A DNA stretch of 64,000 bases from Bacteroidota bacterium (GCA_021155905.1 JAJNBG010000015.1:1-64000); one strand, 5' to 3'. Positions 42,544 through 52,517 are shown, counted from the first letter of the stretch. The notes: a model not told the origin generated them from the sequence alone. Program-made: numbers and translations.

Positions 42544-43041
42544 TTATTTCCTGATTGCATAAATTAATTCATCTAAAAATTCGTTGTTCTTGAAGATCGT
42601 TTTTTCAAAACGCCCCTCCAGTTTAAAACCTGATTTCTCTACCGCTTTTTGTGATGGAAGATTCGTTCCATAAATCCTGGCAAAGATCCTTACAATATCC
42701 ATGTTCTTAAAACCATAATCTACTATTTGGGGAATCGCTTTTTTGATAATGCCTCTGCCCCAATGCGCTTCTCCCAACCAATATCCGATCTCCGCATTCT
42801 TTCTTAAAATATCCGATTGTAAATGCAGGCCAATGCTTCCAACCGGTTTATTGTTAACGATAATCGCGAAAATTTTTGAGGTAGGGTTGGAAGTGGCAAA
42901 GGCAATAAAGGTTTTGCCATTTTCAATGGAGTAGGGATGAGGAAAGACATCAGCCATAAACTGCGCCACATTTTTATTATTCGCCAGGGCCACCAGTTCA
43001 TCCAGATCGTCCAATTTCCAGGGTCGTAAGCTAACTTCCAT
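42544..43041 (-). CDS. GNAT-family N-acetyltransferase, RimJ/RimL-like
   Basis: A 165-residue protein with the GNAT fold: the opening VSLRPWKLDDLDELVALANN, the AIIVNNKPVGSIGL strand, the acetyl-CoA-binding IGYWLGEAHWGRGI and the late motif NLPSQKAVEKSGFKLEGRF. This is the RimJ/RimL/Acetyltransf_3 layout that acetylates protein N-termini or small amines; the substrate cannot be specified. It sits 10 bp from pfkA and 5 bp from the MMPL gene, so it is in an operon with both. Confidence 0.88.
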   Translation of the reverse strand: MEVSLRPWKLDDLDELVALANNKNVAQFMADVFPHPYSIENGKTFIAFATSNPTSKIFAIIVNNKPVGSIGLHLQSDILRKNAEIGYWLGEAHWGRGIIKKAIPQIVDYGFKNMDIVRIFARIYGTNLPSQKAVEKSGFKLEGRFEKTIFKNNEFLDELIYAIRK

Positions 43042-43046
43042 ACAAA

Positions 43047-45305
43047 CTATTTCTTTTTATTTCCTAAGATCCAAAACAATAACACAGGGAGTAAAAATAT
43101 GTCAGCAATCACTGCAATTATGATGGTGATGCAAATTAAAAATCCAAAATAAAAGGTGCTTTGGAAATCACTCACCATCAGGCTGACAAAGCCTCCCATT
43201 AAAATAAAGGTAGTTAATAAAATTGGTTTCCCTGTTTCAAAATAGGTCCTTTTAAAAGCATAAACTAAAGATTTTCCATAACCTAATTCTATTTTTAACC
43301 TGGAGATAAAATGGATGGTATCATCTGTGGCCACCCCAAAGGCAATGCTGAATACCAAAGAAGTAGCTGCTTTTAGTTCAATGCCCGAAAATCCCATGAT
43401 CCCGGCAATAATCAAAAGCGGAATAAAATTGGGTAAAATAAACACCAGCACCATTCGCCAGCTGCGGTGTAAAAAATAGGTCAGCAAAGCAATCACAATA
43501 ATAGAAAATAAAAACCCTTGTGTCATATTAGTGACCATGTACTCATTGTTCCGGTCTATTAAATGTGCAGCTCCCGTTATTTTGATTTCGATATCCTTAG
43601 AGTTCAGATGTGAATGGATAAAATCCTTTAAGTGTGTATTGAGTTCATTCACCTTCAGGCTGCCAATGTCACTGATCTTACCATTAATGCGTGCAAATTT
43701 TCCATCAGGTGTGATGATCCGTTTAATGTCTTTATTTTTTTTGTTGCCAATCAGTTGTTTTTTAATGGCTTCATAATCTTCTTCGTTTGGAAATTTTCCT
43801 TCCCCGGAAGTTTCGTCATTCAATGCTTTGTTAATATTTTTAGCGAGCATCGCCGGTGAATACATAAAGCCGGCATGGTATTCTTTCTTTAAAAATTCAT
43901 CTACCTCATTTAACTGCCGCATGATTTCGTAATCCCAAGCCGTTTTGTTATTTTTAATTTCTACCGCCAGTTCCAATGGTCTCACACCGCTGTAATGCTT
44001 GTCGAAAAACATAAAATCCTGTTTAATTCGCACACTGTCCGATAGATCTTCCAGCAAAATATTATTCACCCGGATCTTATACACACCTATAATAGAAAGC
44101 GTTACTACGACACAGGTTGTTATGATGATTGTTTTTTGGTGGCGGAAGATCCAGAATAAAATTTTACGCATTACATTATGAGTTCTGTTGTTGTGGTCAT
44201 GAACGGCTACTAATTTTTTCGGTGTAAAGAAATAGAGCAGGGCAGGAAGCAGGGTATAGGTTAAGGCAAAAGCAATCACAATACCTACTGTAGTATATAT
44301 CCCGAAATCTTTAATTGGTTTGATGCTCGAGAAGAGCAATGATAAAAATCCAACAGCAGTTGTAATTAATGTCAGGAAGGTTGGGAAACCAACTTCTTTC
44401 AGGATCAGTGGATAGATCTTTTGTTTTTCAGTTCCCCTTGCCACTTCTTCAAAATATTTTGAGAAAAAATGAACCACGTCGCTCATCCCTGCAATAAAGA
44501 TCATCGTTGGTAACATACAAGTCATGATGTCCAGTGACTGGTGCATCATCGCCATGATTCCTAATGTCCAGAAAATAGAAATCATCACAATGGTCATAGG
44601 AACAATCACCCCGTATGCCGAGCGAAATGATAGCCATAGAAATAGCATAACAAGTACAAATGAGATCCCGAGGAAATAGACGAATTCTTTTTCCAGGTTT
44701 TTTAAATACACGTCTTGCGCTACGATCCTTCCTACAAAATGAACTTCATCGAAATTATATTTTTTAAATGCTTTTTCAATATTACGGGCAAGACTGTCGC
44801 TTTTATTTTTACTTAAGCCTTCTTTCGTTTTAATAAAAATAGAAATGGATTTGGCGTCTTTTGGAAAAAAAGAGCCGATGAGTTCAGGAGTATTGTAAAT
44901 ATTGATACTGTCTTCTTTGTATAAAGTCTCATCATCAATATGCAGTAGTCTTTTCTGAACTGGCGCTAAACCGCTTAAGGAAATGTTCTTGATATTGGTT
45001 GGAGATATGATCCTGTCAGTATGCGGGATGTTTTTTAATTCATTGGAAAGGGATTCTATTTTTTCAAGAAAGTCTTTTCTGAAAATTCCAGCTTTGTTTT
45101 CAATACCCAGCAAAACGAATTCATTGTCCCATTCAAAACGGGTACGGTGTGTTTCGTAAACACCCAGCTCATTATCTTCATTCGGGAAAAATGCTTCAAA
45201 GTCATAGTTAAATTTCAGATCCTTAATTTTGAAGCCACAGAATACGCTGAAAGCAATGACAAAAATAAGAATTGAAGAATGAAGTATTTTTTGAGGTATT
45301 TTCAT
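43047..45305 (-). CDS. MMPL/RND-superfamily membrane exporter
   Basis: A 752-residue protein with twelve predicted membrane helices in two sterol-sensing/MMPL-like halves. After the first helix comes a large periplasmic loop (FNYDFEAFFPNEDNELGVYE), then five clustered helices with TCMLPTMIFIAGMSDVVHFF, and a second half with FGVATDDTIHFISRL in the corresponding helix. The acidic residues in the fourth and tenth helices fit proton-driven RND transport. It resembles hopanoid/lipid exporters, but the cargo is unknown. A TTG at 45308 could add one residue; the ATG at 45305 is preferred. A 40-codon frame ends 3 bp upstream of this start. Confidence 0.85.
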   Translation of the reverse strand: MKIPQKILHSSILIFVIAFSVFCGFKIKDLKFNYDFEAFFPNEDNELGVYETHRTRFEWDNEFVLLGIENKAGIFRKDFLEKIESLSNELKNIPHTDRIISPTNIKNISLSGLAPVQKRLLHIDDETLYKEDSINIYNTPELIGSFFPKDAKSISIFIKTKEGLSKNKSDSLARNIEKAFKKYNFDEVHFVGRIVAQDVYLKNLEKEFVYFLGISFVLVMLFLWLSFRSAYGVIVPMTIVMISIFWTLGIMAMMHQSLDIMTCMLPTMIFIAGMSDVVHFFSKYFEEVARGTEKQKIYPLILKEVGFPTFLTLITTAVGFLSLLFSSIKPIKDFGIYTTVGIVIAFALTYTLLPALLYFFTPKKLVAVHDHNNRTHNVMRKILFWIFRHQKTIIITTCVVVTLSIIGVYKIRVNNILLEDLSDSVRIKQDFMFFDKHYSGVRPLELAVEIKNNKTAWDYEIMRQLNEVDEFLKKEYHAGFMYSPAMLAKNINKALNDETSGEGKFPNEEDYEAIKKQLIGNKKNKDIKRIITPDGKFARINGKISDIGSLKVNELNTHLKDFIHSHLNSKDIEIKITGAAHLIDRNNEYMVTNMTQGFLFSIIVIALLTYFLHRSWRMVLVFILPNFIPLLIIAGIMGFSGIELKAATSLVFSIAFGVATDDTIHFISRLKIELGYGKSLVYAFKRTYFETGKPILLTTFILMGGFVSLMVSDFQSTFYFGFLICITIIIAVIADIFLLPVLLFWILGNKKK

Positions 45306-45308
45306 CAA

Positions 45309-45431
45309 CTACTTTTGTTCAGCTAAGCAGTTGAGTGAAGCAATATCCACGGAGCGCTTATTATCCGGAGAAATAATCCGTGATGTGAAAATTAGGAATA
45401 AAGTAAAAAGGAAGATCGAATGCTCACTCAT
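45309..45431 (-). CDS. possible 40-residue leader-like peptide upstream of the MMPL gene
   Basis: A 40-codon frame (MSEHSIFLFTLFLIFTSRII...) with a hydrophobic N-terminus like a signal peptide or single helix and a polar tail (PDNKRSVDIASLNCLAEQK). Its TAG stop lies 3 bp before the MMPL ATG, so translational coupling is possible. No homologue is recognised. It is too short for firm support, and its hydrophobic start may be chance. Confidence 0.3.
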   Translation of the reverse strand: MSEHSIFLFTLFLIFTSRIISPDNKRSVDIASLNCLAEQK

Positions 45432-45475
45432 AATTTATTTAACTAAATAATGAGTTAAAGGTACAATTTTAAAAG

Positions 45476-46156
45476 TTAAAACTGCCCGGCTTCAATTAAT
45501 TTGATAGCTCTTTCTGTCATGATGTCTTCTCCGTTCGGGTCATATTCGGATTTCATATTACTGCCGAATAAGCGGGCAAGACTTTGCCACATAAAAGCCT
45601 GGAAACCGCCTCTTAAATCTTTCACCAATTCATAACTTGAATTCCCGGTTTCGCGATCAATCAGTTTCAACAGGATTTTTCCCTGAGTGATGGTCAGGTC
45701 TTTTAATGGCTCTTCAAATTCTGCTTTTAATTCATTTTCCACAGTTTTCATGTAAGCTTTCCTGATTTTTTCATCTGGCATTTTTTCTAAAATACGATTG
45801 TATTCTTTTAGTTTGGCGGCGGCAAGAATGGCATACGGATACACTTTTTTTACATTGTATTTGGTGCGTGACCAGGCCTCGTATTGCTTTTTATTTTTGT
45901 AACTGTATTCAGCAAACACCCATACGTCAGGTAAGCGTACGCTGGGAACTGTATCGCCATTTACTACTTCGGCCCATACTTTATAAACAGGCTTTGAATT
46001 TTCTAATGGAAGAGGTGCTGCAACAGCAGTTTGAGAAAAATTTGAAAAAGGGAAAAGAATACAAATAAAGAATATAAATCTGCAAACAAAAGATGCAATG
46101 TCCTGGAATGTTCCCGGACTTACATTTTTATCAGTTAATTTATAGATTGGTTTCAT
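45476..46156 (-). CDS. DUF4294-domain protein
   Basis: A 226-residue protein with an N-terminal hydrophobic export segment (about 25-48, FVCRFIFFICILFPFSNFS) and the characteristic DUF4294 opening NGDTVPSVRLPDVWVFAEYS followed by NVKKVYPYAILAAAKLKEYN and ITQGKILLKLIDRETG. The family is restricted mostly to Bacteroidota and has no known activity. The export segment places it in the periplasm or membrane. It is separated from the MMPL gene by 167 bp and from accC by 50 bp containing a terminator. Confidence 0.85.
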   Translation of the reverse strand: MKPIYKLTDKNVSPGTFQDIASFVCRFIFFICILFPFSNFSQTAVAAPLPLENSKPVYKVWAEVVNGDTVPSVRLPDVWVFAEYSYKNKKQYEAWSRTKYNVKKVYPYAILAAAKLKEYNRILEKMPDEKIRKAYMKTVENELKAEFEEPLKDLTITQGKILLKLIDRETGNSSYELVKDLRGGFQAFMWQSLARLFGSNMKSEYDPNGEDIMTERAIKLIEAGQF

Positions 46157-46174
46157 TTACTTGTTTATTCCTTA

Positions 46175-46204
46175 AACGAAAAAGGTAACCCGTAGGTTAC
46201 CTTT
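46175..46204 (-). terminator. intrinsic terminator after accC
   Basis: GGTTACC-type stem: AAAGGTAACC (46181-46190) with GGTTACCTTT (46195-46204), CGTA loop, and a short T-run on the minus strand. It begins 3 bp after the accC stop codon. Confidence 0.78.
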
Positions 46205-46206
46205 CT

Positions 46207-47688
46207 TTATACACGGTTTAACCGCCATTTTGACTTCCCTGACGAAGTTGGGACATGCTCATTGGCTTTGCTGGCAATGCCGGCAGACATAAATGCGCCA
46301 AAAATGGAGGCAATTTCCTCCTCCTGGTCGTTAGATTTATTTAACATTTCAGGCTTAAAATATTTAGGAATAAAGCCCGTGTCAAATTTACCGCTTACAA
46401 AGGCTTCGTGCTTTAACACAAAGGAGCAAAACGGCAAGGTAGTTTCAACTCCGGTAATCTGGTAATCCTGAATGGCACGCAGCATTTTATCAATCGCGTC
46501 CGTACGATCTTTACCGTGAACGATTAATTTTGCGATCATCGGATCATAATAGATTGGAATGTCCATACCTTCTTCAAATGAATCATCCACTCTTACACCA
46601 GGTCCTGAAGGAATGCGGTAAGTTTTTAAATTGCCGATATCTGGTAAGAAATTATTGGTCGGGTCTTCCGCACAAACACGCACTTCAATAGAGTGACCAT
46701 TAATTTTCAAATCTTCCTGGGTAAATGATAATTTTTCACCACGGGCTACTTTAATCTGTTCTTTTACTAAATCGAGTCCTGTAATCATTTCAGAAACCGG
46801 GTGTTCCACTTGTAAACGGGTGTTCATTTCCAGGAAATAAAAATTAAGCTTATCGTCCACTAAAAATTCAACCGTTCCGGCTCCACTGTAATTGCAGGCT
46901 TTTGCTACATTCACAGCGCATTCGCCCATTTGTTTACGAAGTTCCGGAGTTAACACACAGGAAGGTGCTTCTTCAATCACCTTCTGGTGACGTCGCTGGA
47001 TGCTACATTCCCGCTCGAACAAATACACATAATTTCCGTGATTGTCTGCTAATAACTGGATTTCAATATGTCTCGGACCGGTTGCATATTTTTCAATAAA
47101 CACGGCACCGTTTCCAAATGCAGAAATGGCTTCGCTAATGGCTAACTTCATTTGTTCTTCTACTTCACTTTCTTTTTCTACCAATCGCATGCCTTTACCA
47201 CCGCCACCGGCAGAAGCTTTAATCAATAATGGAAAACCGATTTCTTTGGCAAGTTTAGTTGCCTCGGCAAGGTCACTGATGGCTCCCTCTGATCCGGGAA
47301 TCATGGGTACTTTATATTTTTTGGCGGTTGCCTTGGCGCTTAATTTATCACCCATCAGGTCCATGGCTTCAGCACTTGGGCCAATAAATGTAATTCCGGC
47401 TTTCTGGACTTTTCTCACGAAATCAGCGTTTTCTGACAAAAAACCATAACCAGGGTGAATCCCATCCACACCTAATTCTTTACAGATTGCGATGATTTTA
47501 TCTCCCTGTAAATAAGACTGTGCGCTTGGGGGCGGACCAACACAAACGGCTTCATCTGCATAACGCACAAAAGGAGCATTTCGGTCTGCCTCACTATAAA
47601 TAGCAACGGTTTGTATTCCCATTTCTTTGGCACTACGCATCACCCTTAAAGCAATTTCCCCGCGGTTGGCTATTAGTATTTTCTTCAT
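46207..47688 (-). CDS. accC: biotin carboxylase (acetyl/acyl-CoA carboxylase subunit)
   Basis: Biotin carboxylase carboxylates the biotin of the carrier protein with ATP and bicarbonate. The 493-residue ATP-grasp enzyme shows the N-terminal ILIANRGEIALRVMRS, the glycine-rich SAGGGGKGMR, ECSIQRRHQKVIEE, and the catalytic FLEMNTRLQVEHPV. The C-terminus extends about 40 residues beyond a typical AccC (DQEEEIASIFGAFMSAG), without a biotin-carrier domain, as in many Bacteroidota acyl-CoA carboxylases. The partner biotin-carrier and carboxyltransferase genes are not in the window. Acetyl-CoA against propionyl-CoA use cannot be decided from this subunit. Confidence 0.95.
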   Translation of the reverse strand: MKKILIANRGEIALRVMRSAKEMGIQTVAIYSEADRNAPFVRYADEAVCVGPPPSAQSYLQGDKIIAICKELGVDGIHPGYGFLSENADFVRKVQKAGITFIGPSAEAMDLMGDKLSAKATAKKYKVPMIPGSEGAISDLAEATKLAKEIGFPLLIKASAGGGGKGMRLVEKESEVEEQMKLAISEAISAFGNGAVFIEKYATGPRHIEIQLLADNHGNYVYLFERECSIQRRHQKVIEEAPSCVLTPELRKQMGECAVNVAKACNYSGAGTVEFLVDDKLNFYFLEMNTRLQVEHPVSEMITGLDLVKEQIKVARGEKLSFTQEDLKINGHSIEVRVCAEDPTNNFLPDIGNLKTYRIPSGPGVRVDDSFEEGMDIPIYYDPMIAKLIVHGKDRTDAIDKMLRAIQDYQITGVETTLPFCSFVLKHEAFVSGKFDTGFIPKYFKPEMLNKSNDQEEEIASIFGAFMSAGIASKANEHVPTSSGKSKWRLNRV

Positions 47689-47849
47689 ATAATGTCGAGC
47701 TAATTATGAGTCACGAATATAATCATTGAGACGTTTAATTTGGTAGAATTTCCAAAGAAAAATCTGTTTGTTGATAGTTTGTGAATACTCTTAAAGCCAG
47801 TTATAACTGCTTTTTTTTAATATTTGTTAAAATACTAAAGTGCCCCATT

Positions 47850-50210
47850 ATGAGAAAACGTTTATTATCATTTGTCCTTTTATTTTTTGCTATTGTAACT
47901 CAGGCCCAGGATAATTTCAACATGGATGAATTACCCGGTATCCTCGTAAGAGAATTAAATAGTTTTAGGATGAAAAACGGTCTTGATACATTTGAAGTGA
48001 ACCAGGTATTGATTGATGCTGCTGCAATAGACGCCAAAGCCTTTGCAAAATCAGGAGTTGCTAAAGTGGATCAGGAAAAGGTGAAGAAGAACCTGGTGAA
48101 GGCCGGAGGTACAAAAAAGGGAGAGGAAGTTGCAATGCTTACGCCGATCAGTAAGGGCAGAGATAATCAAAAGACAGCAGATGTAGCGAAAGTCATCTGG
48201 ACACGCTGGGAAAACAATAAAAAGGACAAGGAGATTTTGCTGAAAGCCCAATACATGTTAATCGGAATCAAGTGTGAGTTGCAAAAAGACGGTAAGAAGA
48301 TTGTAGTAACAGCAGTATTTGGTGGTTATGACAGTTTTAATACAGGTGCTAAAATGAAAAAAGAATTAGCGGCACCATATAATACAAAATCAAAAAAATT
48401 ATTAGCACCGGATGCCAAAGCTTGTAAAACCTGCGACAAATGGAAGAACTATGATCTGCTTCAAAAAGGATTGAAAGTGGAAAACGGAAAGATCTATCTG
48501 GAGTACGCGAATCTGAAAGATCTGAAACGTATTTTAAAGAAAACCAAAGATGGGTTAGCTGTGGATGTGGTACAGCGCGCCCAATACGAAAAAGCCGATT
48601 ATAACATCGTGGATAATAATTTGTTGAATAAGGGAATCATGCAAAAGGTCATTACCAAGGACCAGGTATTTTCTAAAAATTTAATTAAGCCCGATCCGAA
48701 GGCAAAAAAGAAAGTGAAAATCAATAAATTAAAACTGGAGATGGGGAAATTTGATCCAAAAATCAAGGGCCCTTACGAGTTGAATTTAATTGTTATTCAG
48801 GACGGACACGTGTGTAAAACGGTTACCAGAAGTTACCTGGAAAAAGGAGATCAGGAAAGTAGCACTCCTGTTGGCTTACTTCCGGCAGAGGAGAGTGTTG
48901 GATTGAAACCACCCTTTGAACCAAAGTCAGAAAGTTCCATTTTAAATTTTACGATCCCTTTTGAAAAAAATAAATCGGAGTTTAAGCCTGAAGATATTGC
49001 CCCTTTCATTAAGGCATTGAATGAGCCTGATTTTGTAATTGATGGATTATATATCTACGCCTATTCTTCCATTGAGGGAGATGCAAATTCTAACGCGAAA
49101 TTACAGCGAAAGCGTGCAGAAAGTGTGACGAAGGTTTTGCAGAGTATGCAGCAAAACAAAATCACACCAAGCATTGAGACCAAAGACTCCTGGAATTTAT
49201 TTGAACTGGAAATGGAAGATGGAAAGTATGCAGACCTTGTAAAAATGGGTAAGGAAAAGGCGGTTAAGAAAATAAACAACGATGCAGCTTTATTGAAGGA
49301 ACTGGAGCCTGTTTTAGCTAAGCAGCGTTTTGCTCAAATGGTGATGGATGTAACTTATGACATCACAGGTGACAAGGAACAAAAGTTCACTACGGTTTCC
49401 TTTAACAGGGCCATCAAAGCGAATAAAATCCCACAGGCTTATAAAATCATGGAGTATGCTTTCGGGAAGAAGATGGGAAATCAATATTCCGAAGATGTTT
49501 TGGATAGTATGAAAATCCCTAATGATCCTAAGTTTGTGAACATGATGAATAATAAAACCTACTATAATTACCTGGCAAATAGCAGTATCGTGGACGAAGA
49601 TGACTACGCAGAATTTAAGAGATTAGAGAAACTGGATCCTGCTAATGATATTGTACGGTTTAACCGGATTTTCTGTTCTATTAAAATTGATTCAACACTA
49701 GGAACAAAAGAACAGCAGGGTAAGATGCAACAGGAAATTGATGCGTTGTATAAAAGCAAGATCAACAAAAAATTAGTGGATGGACTGAATATTGAATGGC
49801 AGTTCAAGATCATTGAATCATTGGATACAATCGATGATGCTGAGCCTTTAATAGAAGCCTGTATTAATAAAATTAAAGGATTCTATAACTTCAAAGAAGC
49901 AAGCTGGCAAAATGCATTGAAATTGGCGTATGTATTTACAAGAGGAAAAGACTATAAATTTTCTTCTTCTGTTCTGGAACCTTTCTTGAAAGTGGAGAAT
50001 GTCAGCGAAGATTTATTGTTTAGCTATATTTCCATTGCGTCACATTTACCCGAAAAATTTTATAGCAGAACATTTAGCGATGCCTTGCATAAAGCCAAAG
50101 AAAAAAATCCGGAAAGATACTGCCGTTTATTTGGTGAGCCTTATATGTCTTTCCAGGTATTGGATAATCCAAATGCGAAAAAGGATTATCGCGAAGCAGG
50201 TTGTAGATAA
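47850..50210 (+). CDS. exported CAP-like / OmpA-like multi-domain protein
   Basis: A 786-residue protein with a signal peptide (about 1-20, ending TQAQ), a CAP/SCP-like N-terminal domain (about 27-160, ILVRELNSFRMKNGLDTFEV then IWTRWENNKKDKEILL) that lacks an obvious catalytic His/Glu pair, a Lys-rich middle with a CKTCDKW pair, and an OmpA-like domain (about 370-450, IPFEKNKSEFKPEDIAPF then IYAYSSIEGDANSN). A helical, possibly repeat-type C-terminal half follows. It is likely a periplasmic or outer-membrane-attached protein linked to peptidoglycan. The frame is open to 47781, but the ATG at 47850 gives the signal peptide. Function is unknown. Confidence 0.75.
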   Translation: MRKRLLSFVLLFFAIVTQAQDNFNMDELPGILVRELNSFRMKNGLDTFEVNQVLIDAAAIDAKAFAKSGVAKVDQEKVKKNLVKAGGTKKGEEVAMLTPISKGRDNQKTADVAKVIWTRWENNKKDKEILLKAQYMLIGIKCELQKDGKKIVVTAVFGGYDSFNTGAKMKKELAAPYNTKSKKLLAPDAKACKTCDKWKNYDLLQKGLKVENGKIYLEYANLKDLKRILKKTKDGLAVDVVQRAQYEKADYNIVDNNLLNKGIMQKVITKDQVFSKNLIKPDPKAKKKVKINKLKLEMGKFDPKIKGPYELNLIVIQDGHVCKTVTRSYLEKGDQESSTPVGLLPAEESVGLKPPFEPKSESSILNFTIPFEKNKSEFKPEDIAPFIKALNEPDFVIDGLYIYAYSSIEGDANSNAKLQRKRAESVTKVLQSMQQNKITPSIETKDSWNLFELEMEDGKYADLVKMGKEKAVKKINNDAALLKELEPVLAKQRFAQMVMDVTYDITGDKEQKFTTVSFNRAIKANKIPQAYKIMEYAFGKKMGNQYSEDVLDSMKIPNDPKFVNMMNNKTYYNYLANSSIVDEDDYAEFKRLEKLDPANDIVRFNRIFCSIKIDSTLGTKEQQGKMQQEIDALYKSKINKKLVDGLNIEWQFKIIESLDTIDDAEPLIEACINKIKGFYNFKEASWQNALKLAYVFTRGKDYKFSSSVLEPFLKVENVSEDLLFSYISIASHLPEKFYSRTFSDALHKAKEKNPERYCRLFGEPYMSFQVLDNPNAKKDYREAGCR

Positions 50211-50224
50211 TGTTTAACAATATA

Positions 50225-50256
50225 AAAAAAACTCCCGATCAGATCGGGAGTTTTTT
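50225..50256. terminator. bidirectional terminator
   Basis: CTCCCGAT (50232-50239) pairs with ATCGGGAG (50243-50250), with an A-run before and a T-run after it. It serves the convergent genes ending at 50210 and 50255. Confidence 0.88.
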
Positions 50257-52243
50257 ATTTTAGAATACCCTGATTTAAAAGTTCTTCAAAGTAGTACTTC
50301 TCACCTTTATAAACGGCAATAATAAACGCATCTTTAATGCCATTTTTTTTTGCCTTACTAAGTATTGCGTTGGTTTCATTTAGCGTTGTATACGAACCCA
50401 ATGTAAAGCGTGTGATGTTGTCCGGAAAAGTCCTCCTTAGTGCTTTTGGTAAGCCAATGAGTTTTGAATAATTAAAATTTTCCAGAATCCTGTAAGCTCC
50501 AATTTGAACAGTATAGTTTAAGCTGTCAATCACTGTATTTCCATATTTTGCCAGCAAATCTTCATAGGTCAGGCCGATCGGTCGCAAATCATCCGGTTTA
50601 AAAGCAGATGAATCAATTTTGGCAAAATTCAGCCGCAGGTATTCATGCGAAAATAGTTCGGCGTCAATTTCAATTTTAGCAAAGGAGTCGATGGTGGCCG
50701 TGGAAATATCTTTTGTAAGAGTTGTGTTTAAATATTTATAAACTATCTCATATTCGTTTCCCGCCGGAAGATTCACGAGGTATCCACCTGTGATGGAATT
50801 TGAATTGAACGTCCCAGAAAAATCCTTACGGTTTAATTTTGAGCGAACAAAGATATCGGCTTTTACTGGAGCATTATCATACTTTACATTTCCTGAGATC
50901 ATGATAAGTGATGTTGGTTTTCCGAATAAACCCGGTTCCACCATATAAATATCCTGTAAGCCTTTGCCGTCTTTTTTTTCAGTTGAATAATACCCTCTTT
51001 CTCCGTCAGAAGAAACGATATAAAATTTGTCATCCTGCATTGTATTAACAGGTTTTCCCACGTTATATGGAACAGACCATTTCCCTTGTTTTAATTCACT
51101 CTTAAAAATGTCATAACCTCCTATGGTATTATGTCCGGTCGATGCAAAAAATAATGTTTTTCCATCCGAATGAATAAATGGTGCGTCTTCGTCAAAGCTC
51201 GTATTTATTTCAGGACCTAAATTTTTCACATTTCCCCAACTGCCGTCTGCGAGTAGCTGTGCAACGTATATGTCCCGTCCACCCATTCCTCCCTGCCGGT
51301 CGCTTGAAAAATAGATGTTTTTTTCATCGGGTGATAAGCAAACACTCCCTTCCCAAAAATTGGAATTAATACCTTTTACTTTTTCGGGCGCTCCCCAGTT
51401 GAGTCCATCCAGTTTGCTGACATAAATATCACCGCTTCCCACACCAACATTCCTGTATGTAAATAATCGTTGGCCATCATGAGATATATGAACAACGGCA
51501 TCGTGGCCATTGGTATTAATGGCATTGATAGGTTGTGGTTCGGTCCAGTTTCCGTTTTGGTCTTTTTGCGCAATCATCACGTCTTCAAAATAGACCCCGT
51601 TTTTCATATCAATTCTGTTTGGAAGAATCTGTTTACCACCCATTGATTTTTCTCCCCGGTAGGTGAAAACCATAAAGCTTTCATTGGATGGAAACAGTGG
51701 CGTATATTCGGCCCCCGACGTATTAATGGGTGGACCGATGTTTGTAATTTTAGCTACTGCTGATTTGTTTTCCATAGCAATCGCACTTTTACAAATGGCA
51801 ATCTGGTGATCCACTTCAATTTTCGTGTCTTTATTTAACGGATTTAATTTATATTTTTCAAATTGAAGAACGGCATCGTTGAACTTATCATTTACCAGAT
51901 ACGCTTTACCTAAAAAATAATCATAATCCGGAAGTTTTGATTTTATTGTTTCAGCAGCTTTAATCAGTGGTTCAGCAAGTGCCTGATATTTCGAGTCATA
52001 AACACTGCATGAACCCAGTAAATAGCTAATATAAATGTTTGACTTATGTCTTTTATAAAGGCTGTCATAAGTCGGTCTTGCAAAAAGATATTCCTGGTTA
52101 CTGAAATATTTATCGGCATAATTTAACTTCTGCCGATCCTTAAGCGGCCAGTTCGATGTGTATTCCTCTTTTAAATCGATATTAATCTGACCGTAAAATA
52201 TGGCACATTGAATAAGAATAAATATGGACAGTAGTATTTTCAC
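50255..52243 (-). CDS. PorE-like PD40 protein with C-terminal SPOR domain
   Basis: A 662-residue exported protein. A signal peptide (about 1-18) precedes a TPR-like region (about 35-150), a PD40/WD40-like propeller (about 175-430, with CLSPDEKNIYFSSDR and FIHSDGKTLFFASTGHN blades), a carboxypeptidase-regulatory-like beta domain (about 445-530), and a C-terminal SPOR domain (about 585-662, YTVQIGAYRILENF then ITRFTLGSYTTLNETNAIL). PorE of the type IX system has TPR, propeller, beta domain and OmpA-like domain; here SPOR takes the place of OmpA, and both bind peptidoglycan. A role at the cell wall, perhaps in type IX secretion, is inferred. Confidence 0.85.
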   Translation of the reverse strand: MKILLSIFILIQCAIFYGQINIDLKEEYTSNWPLKDRQKLNYADKYFSNQEYLFARPTYDSLYKRHKSNIYISYLLGSCSVYDSKYQALAEPLIKAAETIKSKLPDYDYFLGKAYLVNDKFNDAVLQFEKYKLNPLNKDTKIEVDHQIAICKSAIAMENKSAVAKITNIGPPINTSGAEYTPLFPSNESFMVFTYRGEKSMGGKQILPNRIDMKNGVYFEDVMIAQKDQNGNWTEPQPINAINTNGHDAVVHISHDGQRLFTYRNVGVGSGDIYVSKLDGLNWGAPEKVKGINSNFWEGSVCLSPDEKNIYFSSDRQGGMGGRDIYVAQLLADGSWGNVKNLGPEINTSFDEDAPFIHSDGKTLFFASTGHNTIGGYDIFKSELKQGKWSVPYNVGKPVNTMQDDKFYIVSSDGERGYYSTEKKDGKGLQDIYMVEPGLFGKPTSLIMISGNVKYDNAPVKADIFVRSKLNRKDFSGTFNSNSITGGYLVNLPAGNEYEIVYKYLNTTLTKDISTATIDSFAKIEIDAELFSHEYLRLNFAKIDSSAFKPDDLRPIGLTYEDLLAKYGNTVIDSLNYTVQIGAYRILENFNYSKLIGLPKALRRTFPDNITRFTLGSYTTLNETNAILSKAKKNGIKDAFIIAVYKGEKYYFEELLNQGILK

Positions 52244-52517
52244 CTTACAATGAAGTTATTGAATTTTTTTGAATAGTCTTTATTCATTCACCTCTTTTTT
52301 AGAATAGGCTCTAGTTAACGTAAATGATTTGTTTAGGTAAACAGGGGGTTTTATTTAAATAATCTTTCGCTATATACTGATCTGATAGAACCAAAAAATC
52401 ATAAAAGATATATATCTTAAAGTTTTATATGATTTTGGTAAGCAGTTTAATGAGTTAAATCATTAATTTTAATACCGGAATTACACGACTATGCTAATCA
52501 CTAAAATTAAAAAAGAA

